Assembly (NCBI GenBank): GCA_030267965.1
Contig: BRYA01000546.1
Location: forward strand, 1-58,556
Direction of reading: 5' to 3'
DNA length: 58,556 nucleotides
Origin: Triparma columacea
Taxonomy: Eukaryota > Sar > Bolidophyceae > Parmales > Triparmaceae
Shown: in pieces, positions 33,846 through 45,883 of the stretch
Layout: each line of letters begins with the position of its first letter
Numbering within the stretch: position 1 is the first letter of the stretch
Position numbers and translations under genes: made by a program
Notes under the pieces: generated by a model
Databases searched by the model: none
Seen by the model: the letters and a program-made list of their open reading frames with translations, nothing else
What the model was told of the DNA's origin: nothing

Positions 33846-35244
33846 TCATCCTCCCCTCCCACTCTCAGGTACAACCTTGCTGTTGTTGAAGGCTTGCGTA
33901 TCCATCAGTCCACCTCGGATCAACATTGTCGACCCTCTTCTCTTATAATCGGGAGAAGCGGCATGATCGTCATTATCAGAAGACGTCGTTGTACTTTGGT
34001 TGCCCCCGTCCGGGGCTCCTTTGACCTTCCCTTGTCTTCTGGCAGCCTTCACAGGAATGCTTAAAAGTTTGTTCAGCTGGAAGGTGCCCAAGGGAAGGGA
34101 AGATCCCGCCAATAACAAAAAAATGTTGTTGGGGACGCTGGTCTTGCCAGCTCCTCCATTCTCGTCAACCGCGAGTGCGACTTGATCGATGATAGATATT
34201 GTGGCAGCGATCAAAGCTAGTATGTAGACAAGCACTGTCGACCAGTACAAGTGAGTGACGTTCCTCTTGTTGTACAACTGTACCTGAGTCTTACCTAGGG
34301 TGGCCAGGGCGTAGCATGGAAGGCAGATGTGAGTGCAGTCTACGGCCATGATCAAAGCAACGCACACCTGCTGATTTTTCCTCCCCTCTAGCGTTTGTCT
34401 GTCCATCCCAACAGCCACGACACCTAAAATTGTGCTGATTAAAATGCACACGCAGTTGAAGCGAATGGCAAACGCCATGAGCTTGTGCCTCTTTCGAGCG
34501 AGGTCCATAACCTTGCGCCCCATGTCTCTTTTCTTTGCTTCTATCTCTTTCCTGGACTTCTCATTGTCCCCACGCTTCGGAGACATCGGAGAATTCGAAC
34601 CCTGCGTCGGCGGGCGGTACGTGTTAGCGGGTGAGGAACGTAAAACAATAAAAAGAGATTGAACTACGCAAAACTCACCTGTTCTTTTGACGACACTTGG
34701 GACGACGCCTCTTTTGCCGCAACCTTCTTCAGATACTGCTCCCTCTTCACCTCCAAGACCTGCAACCAAAAGAGTACTGAGGGAGGAGTTAGTTCTTGGA
34801 GGAGTGAGGCAACGAACAGCCCAATTATATATAGATAGTATTCCACGACTCGCTTCGCTCGTCGCCCTCCTCACCATATACCAGAATGAGGTACTGCAGG
34901 AGGTTGCACGCGAAGGAATATAAGAAGATCGGCATGAGGAGTTGGATTACAAATGGGGCTTCATCTTCAGATTCCTGGTAAGTCTTAACCACGAAAGAAC
35001 CACAGCAACCAATGGTGGCACATACGCAGCTTAGGGGCAAAATAATGGTCAGCTGCTGGGCGCCATTCAGATTCGACCAATTGGCCCCCTTCAGCAAGAT
35101 GCGCTTCGGCCCAAAGGACATTGCGCAGCTCGAAAGCGTACCTATCAGAATGAAAACTAACGCTATTACACGAACATCCCCCATAGAACCGCATGAGACG
35201 AACGTTGTGACTCCGTTGCAGGAGTAAATTGTGGAGTTGTTCAT
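33846..35244 (-). CDS. Seven-helix membrane protein of unknown function
   Basis: Three exons (35244-34882, 34759-34679, 34601-33846; introns of 122 and 77 bp) give 399 aa. The first donor is GTATAT rather than GTGAG; it is chosen because it makes LQYLILVLEVKREQYLKK continuous. The N-terminus has N-x-S/T sites (NNST) and Cys residues. Three helices are followed by a charged cytoplasmic-like loop of about 70 residues, then four more helices and a polar Ser/Asp tail. The 7TM layout with a glycosylatable N-terminus resembles a receptor, but no family motif (DRY, NPxxY) is seen. The mid-loop is rich in Lys/Arg/Ser. Confidence 0.7.
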
Positions 35245-35950
35245 CGATGAACTGTTGTGGGAACAGGAATAAATGAAGAAGAGGCAGAATTATACGGGAT
35301 TGGGTGTTCGGGATGGCGAAACTATCAGGGCTTTTCCGATTGCTGAAGCTAATATACTAAACCAGCAGTAGGGGAAGATGACACGGAAGCCCCAACAATT
35401 GTCAGATTGTTCCATTGTCCATTGCCAAACCTCCAAACAACTCCGGAACAACTGCACCAGCTCTCTTAAAAACTAATTGAACGTTTCCCGTTACCATCTT
35501 TCCTGACGTATTTTCTCACTTGCACCCCTCAACTATGATGCACCATGTACCAAGCGTAATTCCTCTCGAGGGCTAGAGAAAGGGTCATAATGAATGGGGC
35601 TTTAAGGGTAGGGTACGACGGTGCACGGTTCTGTTATCACAACTTCTATTGCTTTCCACAGGGCACCACATCATTAAAAAAAACGAAAGTTGAAGTTTCT
35701 GGCTGTGTGAAAAACAGATTTACTTTTCAATCCCTCTCCTCCCAGGCTCTCAGGAACTTAATGCTGTTGGTGATTTGGATTTATCTTTGACACACAGCAG
35801 GGTACGTCCCCCCGCTCGCAGCCACATCATCTCAAGTCTATAGTTCTCATTACCTTACTCAACGCCCTTAACTCATCTAACATTATTAATAAACACTCTC
35901 ACGAATTCATTTTCTCCACTTCAAACGTCACAGGTCTTAGAGCCAAAACA
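35245..35950. other. Intergenic region
   Basis: About 700 bp between two divergent genes. An open stretch at 35590-35790 has no recognisable similarity and is not called. The part just before 35951 is presumably the 5' leader of the BART gene. No RNA gene was seen. Confidence 0.6.
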
Positions 35951-36406
35951 ATGCCACCAAGCACGCCGGAAGGTACCGAGCTTATCCGCAAGACGGCCTA
36001 TCACTTTGAGGAGCTTTTCACCGACGATGAAGACCTAATAGACTTCTTCACAGAGGCTGTAGAACATTTCGAGGACGAGTTCGAGGAAACAAAGGATGGG
36101 GAGGAGTCAAAGTCGAAGGACAAGGAGCACAAAATGATATATATGGACCTCTACAAGGATTTTGAGGCTCTCATGGAGCAGAAGATACTTATTGTCGCCG
36201 AGAAGATGGGCTTCGAAGATGCTGCAGACTTCTTTGGGCAGCTGCAGGAAACCCTCAACGAGAAGGAAGGTTACGCTCAGGGCGAGCTCGAGCAGGCAAC
36301 CTTCGACGCCGTGCTTAGCAGCTATGACTACACGTCCTTCGTGAATTTCATGAGGAAGAAAGCCGAGGGCAAGACAAAGATGGCTGCTGCGTTTGGGGCG
36401 TTCTGA
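35951..36406 (+). CDS. BART-domain protein (ARL2BP/CFAP36-like)
   Basis: 151 aa, intronless. An acidic all-helical protein. The pattern of a helix with DLIDFFTEAVEHFEDEF, then KMIYMDLYKDFEALME, then a final helix FDAVLSSYDYTSFVNFM matches the BART (binder of ARL2) domain found in ARL2BP and CFAP36/CCDC104. These proteins bind ARL2/ARL3 GTPases and act in tubulin folding, cilia or mitochondria. It is a nearly pure domain with no extra targeting signal visible. It is convergent with the EF-hand gene, with 32 bp between stop codons. Confidence 0.75.
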   Translation: MPPSTPEGTELIRKTAYHFEELFTDDEDLIDFFTEAVEHFEDEFEETKDGEESKSKDKEHKMIYMDLYKDFEALMEQKILIVAEKMGFEDAADFFGQLQETLNEKEGYAQGELEQATFDAVLSSYDYTSFVNFMRKKAEGKTKMAAAFGAF

Positions 36407-36438
36407 CGCTAATAAGATGCAAGTCAATTTTTGTTCAA

Positions 36439-39360
36439 TCAATGATTAAGTTTCTTGAAGTTTATTGACCTCCTGGGAGCGCCCGCTTTAAGGTCGGCAC
36501 CGGGAGCCGTGAAAAGGCCGCTAATTGACGCTTGGCGCTTCTTTGCGATCACTCTTTGTTCCTCATTCACTTGCGCATCACTCGGGGGATCAGTCACGGG
36601 CAGACCGCCATTGTCGTCGCCGTCCTCACTGATAATCGACAAAGAGCTCTCAACCTTTTCGGCGGTCTCGGCCAGTTTAGGCTCCTCTACCTCCTTAGCC
36701 TTATCCCGCGGTCGGCGTTCTGCCGACATGAACTTCCTGATCTCTCCAACGTCGACAGTTCCACTTTGGTCGTCATCAAGGTGATAAAACAAAGCATCAA
36801 TCTGCTCATCAGTTAGGTTGGATATCTTGAGAGTCGTCTTGACAAACTTTCTCAACTCCATTCTATCGAGGGATCCATTATGATCCTTATCAGCCGACTT
36901 GAATACTCTTGAAAGATCCCTTCCGTAGCAAGCAGCTGTGATCTTTTGACGAATTCTGATGCGGAGGGCGTAATTTAGTTCAACGGTCGGCTTCGGAGGG
37001 GAGGGAGGGGGAGGGGGGGGGGGAGAGGGAGAGGGGGCAGAACACTCAGAGCTTGGCTTCTCATCAATCGAGGGCGCATCATTGACCATCTCTTGTTCCG
37101 AAAAGTCCGTTTGCATAAAGTGCTCAACTTCATCCCACTCTACACCTCCGCTCTTGTCTTCGTCTACAAAAGCGAACCACACGTTTAAATCTTCGTCAGA
37201 AAGGTGAGAGGGAGGGATCTTGAGAATGCGTCTCGTGAGGGACTTCATCTCGGGGAGTTCAAGAGAACCGGAACGGTCCCTGTCCGCGGATTTAAAGACC
37301 GACGATAGGGAACGCCCATAACACGCGGAGCGAAGTTTTGACTGTGAAGATGAAGAAAGTAGTTAGTGACGGGTTGTTGAGGATCAAGATGATGCAAAAC
37401 ATTGATCTCCCTCCCTAGTCGCGCCGCGGTTGTCCTGCCATCTATGCAATCTCACCTGAATCATCTTCAAAGTTTTTCGCTGCAACAATGATTCAACAGG
37501 AGAAGGGGGAAGGGGGGGGGGAGAGGCCGCCTTATTATTTTCAAACTTCACGGGGCTTGGCGAGTTGGCCATGCGCGTGGACCTCGTGGGAGATTTCGAT
37601 CTCGACCTGGGTGATTTGCTTTTGTTCAGCCTGTCATGGGCACGTTTTTTCATGCCCATAAGTTTGGCCGTTATATTTGCAGCCTGCCCGAACGCAATGA
37701 CTGGCTCGCCGGTAGAGGTGTCTTTCATGAAATTTGTTAATGCCTCCCAATCCACAGCCCCTTTTCCATCCTTGTCAAGGTATGCGAAGAGGTCCTCCAT
37801 AGCCTCATCCGTGACATCGTTCTTCGTCAGCTTGAGTACCCTCCTGCAAAAAACCCGAAACTCCTCCCTCGATAGGGACCCCGTTTTACTTTTGTTGGCC
37901 GACTTGAAGAGTCTCTCTAAGTCCCTTCCCATAGCGGCTGCCCTAATTTTGTTCTTAACCTTTCTCAGGACGCCAGCGTCCACCGTCGCCTCCTCCCCCT
38001 CTTCCTCCTCACCCATTGCGAGGGATATATAGTCCCTCTTCACGCCTTCTCTAATTACGCCGTTTACATTGACCGTGAATTTACCGCTCGGTTCCACCTC
38101 TACAACGACCCCCTTGTCGTAATCTTTAGAACCCAGACGGAACTTAACCATGACAGTCGAACCGACTTCTATTTCACTGCTATTAGGCGACTTCGGATAT
38201 AAGTTGGTAGGTGACATCGCAGGTGACTTTTCAGGTGAAGTCGCAGGTGATTTCGCAGGTGACTTCGCCGCAGGTGAGACTTTACTCCTCTCTTTCATTT
38301 TCTTGGGTGTTGGCCTCATGTGGTCTTTCTCAAGCTCTTCCTTCGCTTCTCTTTCACACTTTTCCATGAATGTTTCGATTGATACTACTCCGCTGGACCT
38401 TCTTCTCAAGTTGTTAGTGGCAACCACGCGAGAGACCTTTTCTTCGACTACCGGTTCCGGCGCTTCTTTCTGCTGCAATGTTTCTTGAAGTTGTGCAGAT
38501 TCGGGCTTTTGCAAAGCCGGTGATTCGGGCGTTGGCAACGGTTGCGGTTCTAGTTGCGGCGATTGCAATTTTGGATGCGATGATGACGATTCTTGCGATT
38601 GCTCCACTCCCCCCCCCTTACTGCCCTTTCCTCTCTCACGCTTCTTCTTCTCTTTATCATCTCTCTCCTTCGCGAGCTTGTAGAGATCATTAAGGCCCCC
38701 CTCGAACTTCACCAGGCCAAGCATCTTCATCACCCTCCTCCTCACGATCATCTTCTTCGCCTCTTCCCTCATGAGATTAACCTTGGACATCTTCTCTCTC
38801 TTCTCGCCCCTCTTCTCCTTCACTACCTTCACCTTCCTCTCGACCTCCTTAACGTGCATGAGATTCTTATCGTGTATGCTCTTCTTCGACCCCGTCGTCA
38901 TGCCCTCCATCTCCTTCGTAACCTTCTCCACCTTCCCAGAAAGCGAAGGAGGGGAGAGAGGTAAGTACTGCGGTGAGAGGAGCTTGTTAGAACCACGGAA
39001 TTTTCCCAGACAAAAGAGCCGGGCGATGGACATTCCCCCCTTCGCCCTCACCTTCCCCTTAGAGTGCGAGTCAACGAATGACAGCCTCCTGGACGTGGGA
39101 TTGTCAGGCTTCCCCTTCTTGGGTGATCTCATCCTCGGCGAGCCCTCCGACAGGGACCTGGGCGACGTGTTCCTATCATGGATCTCCTTAGCTTTCCTAG
39201 GGTCGACGAGCAATCTCGAAGGGGAGACGGTGTTCTTGGTCTCTACAATCCGCGCGCTGCCAAACCTGCTGAAGGAGGAGGGCAAGGGGAGGTGGGAGGG
39301 CGGCTTGTGGTTCACGTTGTTGCGGGACGGGCAGAAGTGGGTGGAACGAGGGTGGGACAT
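36439..39360 (-). CDS. EF-hand protein with three repeated calcium-binding modules
   Basis: Two exons (39360-37456, 37341-36439; 114-bp intron) give 935 aa from the ATG at 39360. The N-terminal 330 or so residues are basic, Ser/Pro/Lys-rich and probably disordered, with a coiled charged segment. A small beta module (EVGSTVMVKFRLGSKDYDKG, SH3/Tudor-like) precedes three modules. Each begins with a helix of the type KIRAAAMGRDLERLFKSA and carries a pair of EF-hand loops. DEDKSGGVEWDE, DKDHNGSLDRME and DDDQSGTVDVGE look canonical. DKDGKGAVDWEA lacks the final Glu, so the set is mixed. The second module spans the intron, supporting a single gene. Likely a calcium sensor; partners unknown. Confidence 0.82.
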
Positions 39361-39741
39361 ACCAGACGCCCTGGCCTTTTTTGAGGGGAGGGTTGGGCCC
39401 ACTGAAATATCTTCCCCCGAGCCGAGCTGAATCTGAGGGGTTGGGGGGGTGCCTCGTTAGGGACTGAACACGAAAGAAGCCGAGAAGGGGCACCAAGAAA
39501 ATTACGGGAAGTGAACGAGAAGCTTATCGAACCAACTGCTACACGCTTTTCCCTAAAAAGTGGAGGAAGTGAGGATGCTCCCCATTCCAGTTGCAGAGTC
39601 GGCGGGGGAGGGAGGTCCTTGAGCATTAAAAAAAATCTTAACCCTTCTACTACAACATGTTGTTCCTCAGCTTACCCTCCTAACCCCCCCCCCTCCCCCC
39701 CACCCTGCAGGTTAATCCCTTGTCCACCTCTCTTTCCTCCC

Positions 39742-41678
39742 TCACTCCCAACCGTCCTTGCCTGTCCCTCCTCCATTCCTCCTCCCCCCATTCTGTTGCA
39801 TCATCATAGCCATAATCTTCATAACATCCGTAACATCAACGTCCTTCTTCCCCGCCCTCCCGTCCCTAAGTTCATCCTTATCCCTATAATCCCTTGCCTT
39901 CTCCCCCGTCCTACTGCATTTGCTCAGTGCTTTAACAAAGTCACCTCTCCCCACCTTCCTCATGTTCCCTTCCCCCCTCCCCCCCAATTTGTCCTCCCCC
40001 CCGTCATCCTTACCCTCGCACCTCCTCCTACTGAAGTCCCCTGTAATTTCCGTGACCCTTTCCATCTTGGCGCATCTAACAACCTCCCTCAAATCGCTCC
40101 CGCTGAAACCCTCTGTTTCATCAGCCACCGTTCCTAGGTACGCGAGGGCTGACGGGTCTAGCGAGTCGTTGGATAGCATCTTGGTTAGGATGTCGAGACG
40201 ACCGGAGCGGGAGGGGAGAGGGATCTCAAACTGACGAGGGAGACGACGGAGGATTGCCTGATCCACGTCGTAAGGCCTAGGAGGGGGGAGGAGGTAAGGG
40301 GGAGGTTGTTACGGTCATGTGAGATAATGTTCTTTGTTCCCCCAGACGCCTATTTTAACGTTGTGTTCCCCCCCCTATTTCCCCCCTCCCCTCCCCTCCC
40401 CCTCCCCTCCCCCTCCCCTTAACTCTGCGCTACAGCCTCTTGCGTCTCACCTATTAGTAGCTCCCATGACCATAACGATCCCCTCCTCCTCCCCCCCATT
40501 CCCTTGGTTAACCCCGTCCCACATGGTAAGGAACTCAGACTTCATGGAACCGAGGGCCTCGGCGGAATCGTCACGCTGCTTTAGGAAGGTGTCTATCTCA
40601 TCTATGAAGATTAGGGATGGGGACAACTTGCGGGCTAGGGAAAACACGCTTGAGACCATCTTGTTGCTGCAGGGTTTGGGGTTTTGGGTGTGTGTGTGTG
40701 TGGGGAGAGGGGGGGCGTTAGAGGTTGGTGGGGAGGAAGGGGAGTATGTTTTTGGTAGGCCTTCACTTTTGAGGGGTTGACCACTCACCTCTCCCCAAAG
40801 TACTTGTTCATGATAACGCTCAACTTAACGTTGATGAATAGCGCGCTCCCCTCGCTCGCAATCGCCTTTGCGATCATAGTTTTCCCCGTCCCCGGTCTCC
40901 CGTATAGCAGCACTCCCTTGGTTACCTCGACGTTGGCGGCACGGAAAATGTCGGGACGGAGGAGGGGGAGGACGCAGAGCTCGTATACTTGGGTCTTGAG
41001 GGAGGATATACCACCGATTGAGGAGAAGGGGGTGGAGATTGTGGAGGGATCAAGGACTGATTCTGCTATTACTAGCTCGTAGGAATTGAGATCGAGGGGG
41101 GGGATCTTGGCGGGGGAGGAAGGATTCTGAGATGTGGTGGATGTTGGGGGAATGGAGGGAAGAGAGGAGGGGGGGGGGGAAGGCGGATATGTTAGAAGAA
41201 AGGTTCATTCTCCCAACATTCCCCAAAACATTCCCTATAACATTCTCTCCTCACCTTTTTCTCAGCGCGGGCGGTGAGGATTGAGTGTAGGCGTCCCTCT
41301 GCACCTTTGCGGCCTTTCTCTGGTTTTAAACCAATAGGATCAAGGAAAGAGGAAAGGGAACTTCCACTGAGTGTTTTAAATGCGTATAATAGACCTGCTG
41401 AGATCTATATCGTAGCGTAGTGAATGTGTATTATAGTTAGATAGGATTAGGGTTACTCGTATGATGGAATAGCGGATGGAATGGACAACGAGAGAGGACA
41501 AAAATGAGACACAAAATGAGGCCACCACGGGACTGAAATCCTATTTGTGACTTACCACAACACTTAGGCCTATTTCTACAGTCGCTTGGACTATCTTCTG
41601 TCCAATTGTTACTTGAGATCTTCCATTACTACTATTTGAACGTCCAGATGATGTACCACTGTTTAGATAGAAGCTCAT
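39742..41678 (-). CDS. ATAD1/MSP1-like: Msp1/ATAD1-like AAA ATPase
   Basis: Five exons (41678-41556, 41404-41255, 41126-40789, 40666-40451, 40276-39742; introns 151, 128, 122 and 174 bp) give 453 aa. A single N-terminal TM helix is assembled across intron 1 (VEIGLSVV joined to ISAGLLYAF), then a linker, then one AAA+ domain: Walker A GRPGTGKT, Walker B LIFIDEID, then DSAEALGSMKSEFLTMWDG and sensor GATNRPYDVDQAILRR, all close to Msp1/ATAD1. These proteins sit in the outer mitochondrial or peroxisomal membrane and extract mislocalised tail-anchored proteins. The C-terminal extension of about 90 residues is polar. The acceptor of exon 2 (ATATAG) is fixed by phase and removes an in-frame TAG. Confidence 0.88.
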
Positions 41679-41837
41679 TGAACAAAATGAGGAAAGTCAG
41701 AGGAAGAGAGGAAAAATGACAAAACAAGTGAGAAGAAGAAAAGTAGTGAGCCGTTGTTGACGTTATTATTTTCATCGCTTCGGCGCAATGTGGGTGGCTC
41801 AGATAAAAAATTGAACGATTGATTAAAAAACAAAGAG

Positions 41838-43541
41838 TTAAAGATATTCCAGAATTACTCTCCACAATTCTTTCGGGATCTTGTCACGTGTCTCAGTTGC
41901 CTTTAGCCTGCCTTCAACTCCGTCCATTTCCTTCCCCTTCAGATTGTCCGGTACGCTGGGTGTATTCTCCACGTGATCCGGTTCAACACAGTCCAGTCTT
42001 TTCCGCTTCAGCCTAGCCGATCTCCTGGGTGGTGGATTCTCCACGTGACCCCAGCAGATTCCCTTGAGGCACAGAAGAGCGTTGACGCGTTCTATCACTG
42101 CGACATTGCGGTGCCACCTGTAATGGAGGAGGTCCGAGACAGTCGGCATATTTTTGTCGGCAGCGGCAGCGATTAGGGCAGTGCAGTGAGAAAAGCAGTT
42201 ATCACCGATGGAAACTGCAGGAGATAGAATGAGTTTCGTGAGGTCGAAGCAAGTTCTGAAGGCGTCACTGCCAATGATCGTCACTGAGTCCGGGATGGTG
42301 ATGGCCGTGAGGGAGGTGCATTCTCTGAAGGCGCGTGCGCCAATTGTTGTCACTCCGTCCGGGATGGTGATGGCCATGAGGTTGGAGCATCCTCTGAAGG
42401 CGGCAATGCTAATAATCGTCACTCCGTCTGGGATTGTGATGGCCGTGAGGCAGGAGCAGTCGTAGAAGGCGCGTTCGCCAATCCTTGTCACTCTGTCCGG
42501 GATTGTGATGGCCGTGAGGGAGGAGCATCCGTAGAAGGCGCCCTCCCTAATCCTTGTCACTCCGTCAGGGATGGTGATGGCCGTGAGGGAGGAACATCCT
42601 TCGAAGGCAAATTTGCCAATCGTAGTCACTCCGTCTGGGATGGTGATGGCCGTGAGGGAGGAGCATCCCCTGAAGGCGCCCTCGCCAATCTCTGTCACTT
42701 CGTCCGGGATGGTGATGGCCGTGAGAGAGGAGCATCCTTGGAAGGCGCGTTCGCCAATCCGCGTCACTCCGTCTGGGATGGTGATGGCCGTGAGGGAGGA
42801 GCATCCGTAGAAGGCGCCCTCCCTAATCCTTGTCACTCCGTCAGGGAATGTGATGTCCGTGAGGGAGGAGCGTCCTTGAAAGGCGCGTTTGCCAATCCTT
42901 GTCACTCCGTCCGGGATGGTGATGGCCGTGAGGGAGGAGCAGTCAATGAAGGTGCGTTCAAAAATCTTCGTCACTCCGTCCGGGATGGTGATGGCCGTGA
43001 GGGAGGAGCAATTATCGAAGGCTTCACCGTAAATTGCTGTCACTCCGTCTTGGATTGTGATGGTTGTGAGGGAGCAGCAGCTTTTGAAGGCGCCCTCGCC
43101 AATATCCGTCACTCCATCCGGGATGGTGATGGCCGTGAGGGAGGTGCAAAATGCGAAGGCTTCATCGCCGATCATCGTCACTGAGTCCGGGATGGTGATG
43201 ACCGTGAGGGAGGAGCATCTGTAGAAGGCGCAAGATCCAATTATCGGCACTCCATCCGGGATGGTGATGGTCGTGAGGGAAAAGCATTCGTAGAAGGCTT
43301 CATCGTAAATTCTCGTCACTCCTTTTGCAAAACTGACTTCTGTAACTTCACTCTCCCAACTCACACCTTCTTCAAGACATAAGTCCCCTCCGGTGTCGTA
43401 TATTGCCCCTTTGTAGTAGTCATATGGGTCTTCGTAGTCATCACTATCGTCATCACCAGAGACATCACTAGAGTCATAAGTAGAGTCATCACTAGAGTCA
43501 TCACTATAGTCATCACCATGAGCAATGTCAAATTCACTCAT
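41838..43541 (-). CDS. BspA-type leucine-rich-repeat protein, copy A (about 15 repeats)
   Basis: Intronless, 567 aa. An acidic Asp/Ser-rich N-terminus (repeated DDS/SDD) precedes about 15 tandem 23-residue repeats of the form SLTAITIPDGVTxIGxxAFxxC (LRR_5/BspA type; DNA unit about 69 bp). A terminal capping repeat (LILSPAVSIG) follows, then a conserved tail of about 115 residues that ends in KIPKELWRVILEYL, resembling the first helix of an F-box. The tail holds a basic cluster RRSARLKRKR, a possible nuclear signal, absent from the other two copies. LRR_5 proteins often mediate protein binding. No signal peptide or TM is seen, so an intracellular role is likely. It lacks the TATA-bearing promoter block of the other two copies. 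Confidence 0.88.
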   Translation of the reverse strand: MSEFDIAHGDDYSDDSSDDSTYDSSDVSGDDDSDDYEDPYDYYKGAIYDTGGDLCLEEGVSWESEVTEVSFAKGVTRIYDEAFYECFSLTTITIPDGVPIIGSCAFYRCSSLTVITIPDSVTMIGDEAFAFCTSLTAITIPDGVTDIGEGAFKSCCSLTTITIQDGVTAIYGEAFDNCSSLTAITIPDGVTKIFERTFIDCSSLTAITIPDGVTRIGKRAFQGRSSLTDITFPDGVTRIREGAFYGCSSLTAITIPDGVTRIGERAFQGCSSLTAITIPDEVTEIGEGAFRGCSSLTAITIPDGVTTIGKFAFEGCSSLTAITIPDGVTRIREGAFYGCSSLTAITIPDRVTRIGERAFYDCSCLTAITIPDGVTIISIAAFRGCSNLMAITIPDGVTTIGARAFRECTSLTAITIPDSVTIIGSDAFRTCFDLTKLILSPAVSIGDNCFSHCTALIAAAADKNMPTVSDLLHYRWHRNVAVIERVNALLCLKGICWGHVENPPPRRSARLKRKRLDCVEPDHVENTPSVPDNLKGKEMDGVEGRLKATETRDKIPKELWRVILEYL

Positions 43542-43828
43542 AGTATGGTTGATCGTTTTACCGAAAGGAGAGGACTGTTATTTACTTTATTGTTAACGTT
43601 TATAACTATTTTAGACCAATGAAGTGCTAATTCAGTGGGCTTGAAATACCAACGTATGAACAAAGAATGGAACAAGACGAAACAAGTGGCCTAATTAAGT
43701 GGCAAAAGAGTAACAGAGAAATTAATTGGAAATTTGGAAATTGGGAATTGATCATATTTATGAGTGAGTTAAGTGAGGAAGAAGTGAAAAGACAGACAGA
43801 ACGACGATTGATTACAAAAACAAAGAGT

Positions 43829-45880
43829 TTACAGAAACTCCAGAATTACTCTCCACAATTCTTTCGGGATCTTGTGACGTGCCTCAGTTGCCTTTAGCCT
43901 GCCTTCAACTCCGTCCATTTTCTTCTCCTTCAGGCTATCCGGTCCGCTGAGTTGATTCTCCACGTGATCCCAGGTTCCCTTGAGGCACAGAAGAGCGTTG
44001 ACGCGTTCACGTATGCGGTGCCACCTAGAATGGAGGAGGTCCTCGACGGTCGACATATTTTGATCAGCAGCGGCAGAGATTAGGGCGGTGCAGTCCAAGA
44101 AGCAGTCTCTGCCGATGGAAACAGCAGGGGATAGACTGAGTTTCGTTAGGGCGGAGCAACCTCTGAAGGCTTCATAGCCAATCGACGTCACTGAGTCCGG
44201 GATGGTGATGGCCGTGAGGGAGGAGCATCTTTCGAAGGCGTTATTACGAATCCTTGTCACTCCGTCCGGGATGGTGATGACCGTGAGGGAGGAGCATCTA
44301 GAGAAGGCGCTTTCGCCAATCATTGTCACTCTGTCTGGGATGGTGATGGCCGTGAGGGAGGAGCATCCGTGGAAGGCACCCCCGCCAATTGTCGTCACTG
44401 AGTCCGGGATGGTGATGGCCGTGAGGGAGGAGCATCTGCAGAAGGCATAACTGCCAATCGTCGTCACTCCGTCCAGGATGGTGATGGCCATGAGGGAGGA
44501 GCATTCAGAGAAGGCAGAATGGCAAAAAGTCACTCCGTCCGGGATGGTGATAGCCGTGAGGGAGGAGCATCCTTGGAAGGCGATGTCGCGAATTGTCGTC
44601 ACAGAGTCCGGGATTGTGATGGTCGTGAGGGAGGAGCATCGGTTGAAGGCGCCCTCGCCGATTATTGTCACTCCGTCTGGTATGGTCATGGCCGTGAGGG
44701 AGGAGCATCCTTCGAAGGCGCAATTGCGAATCGTCGTCACTGAGTCCGGGATTGTGATGGCTGCGAGGGAGGAGCATCCGAAGAAGGCGCGTTTGCCAAT
44801 CGTAGTCACTCCGTCCAGGATGGTGATGGCCGTGAGGGAGGAGCATCCGTCAAAGGCGCTTTCACAAATTGTCGTCACTCCAATTGGAATGGTGATGGCC
44901 GTGAGGGAGGAGCATCCTTCGAAGGCGAATTTGCCAAACATCGTCACTCCGTCCGGGATGGTGATGGCTGCGAGGGAGGAGCATCTGTAGAAGACGCTAT
45001 CGCCAATCGAGGTCACTGTGTCCGGGATTGTGATGGTCGTAAGGGAGGGGCATAACTGGAAGGCGCCCTCGCCAATCTTCGTCACTGAGTCCGGGATGGT
45101 GATGGTTGTGAGGGAGGAGCATCCAGAGAATGCGCCATCACCAATCGTTGTCACTCCGTCCGGGATGGTGATGGCCGTGAGGGAGGAGCATCCTTGGAAG
45201 GCACCAATGCCAATTATCGTCATTCCGTTTGGGATGGTGATGGCCGTGAGGGAGGAGCATCCTTCGAAGGCGGACCAGCTCATCTCCGTCACTCCCTCCG
45301 GGATGGTGATGGCCGTGAGGGAGGAGCATCCAGAGAATGCGCCATCGCCAATCGTTGTCACTCCGTCAGGGATGGTGATGGCCGTGAGGGAGGAGCATCC
45401 TTCGAAGGCATCAATGCCAATCTTCGTCACTCCTTGTGCAAAAGTCACTTCTGTGAGTTCACTATTGTCTTTGAAGCTCTCTGTTCCGGAGTATACTGCT
45501 GTTTTGGGAAGGGGAGAGTCCCCATCATCTGGGTCATCATAGTCTCCATCACTATCACTATAGTCACCACTATAGTCATCACTATAGTCATCACTATAGT
45601 CATCACTATCGTCATCACTATCGTCATCACTATAGTCATCTCCATCACCATAAGCAAAGTCAAATTCACTCATAGGTCCATGAGAAAGTGAGGCCTGAGA
45701 AAGAGGGGTGCCCTTCGAGGGGAGAGCAGTTGTCACGTCGACTGGAGCAAACTGAGCAGTGCGATGAGCTGGCATGATCGGCAGGGGAGGGAATGAAGTG
45801 GGGTCTAGTAGATCAAAGGGAGCCTCAGGGTCTTGTGAAGAGCGTGAGGCGTGAGAGGAGGTGTCGAGGAGGCCGGACAT
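43829..45880 (-). CDS. BspA-type leucine-rich-repeat protein, copy B (about 18 repeats)
   Basis: Intronless, 683 aa, paralogous to the flanking LRR genes. It starts with a unique 69-residue Ser/Pro-rich extension (MSGLLDTSSHAS), after which an internal Met (position 45673) begins the MSEFDFAYG sequence shared with the other copies. An acidic SDDYSDD region precedes about 18 23-residue LRR_5 repeats, a capping repeat and the conserved tail ending IPKELWRVILEFL. One repeat is one residue short (VTFCHSAF). The promoter block upstream is nearly identical to that of copy C. Starting at the internal Met would give a protein organised like copies A and C. Confidence 0.88.
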   Translation of the reverse strand: MSGLLDTSSHASRSSQDPEAPFDLLDPTSFPPLPIMPAHRTAQFAPVDVTTALPSKGTPLSQASLSHGPMSEFDFAYGDGDDYSDDDSDDDSDDYSDDYSDDYSGDYSDSDGDYDDPDDGDSPLPKTAVYSGTESFKDNSELTEVTFAQGVTKIGIDAFEGCSSLTAITIPDGVTTIGDGAFSGCSSLTAITIPEGVTEMSWSAFEGCSSLTAITIPNGMTIIGIGAFQGCSSLTAITIPDGVTTIGDGAFSGCSSLTTITIPDSVTKIGEGAFQLCPSLTTITIPDTVTSIGDSVFYRCSSLAAITIPDGVTMFGKFAFEGCSSLTAITIPIGVTTICESAFDGCSSLTAITILDGVTTIGKRAFFGCSSLAAITIPDSVTTIRNCAFEGCSSLTAMTIPDGVTIIGEGAFNRCSSLTTITIPDSVTTIRDIAFQGCSSLTAITIPDGVTFCHSAFSECSSLMAITILDGVTTIGSYAFCRCSSLTAITIPDSVTTIGGGAFHGCSSLTAITIPDRVTMIGESAFSRCSSLTVITIPDGVTRIRNNAFERCSSLTAITIPDSVTSIGYEAFRGCSALTKLSLSPAVSIGRDCFLDCTALISAAADQNMSTVEDLLHSRWHRIRERVNALLCLKGTWDHVENQLSGPDSLKEKKMDGVEGRLKATEARHKIPKELWRVILEFL

Positions 45881-45883
45881 AGT

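Noticed and set aside
35590..35790. 66-codon open frame in the 35.2-35.9 kb intergenic region
   Set aside because: No similarity, no splice connection and composition like intergenic DNA.
42208..45542. Plus-strand frames with repeated MVMAVREEHP-like units across the LRR genes
   Set aside because: They are shadow translations of the 69-bp LRR repeats; no independent start context or known domain.
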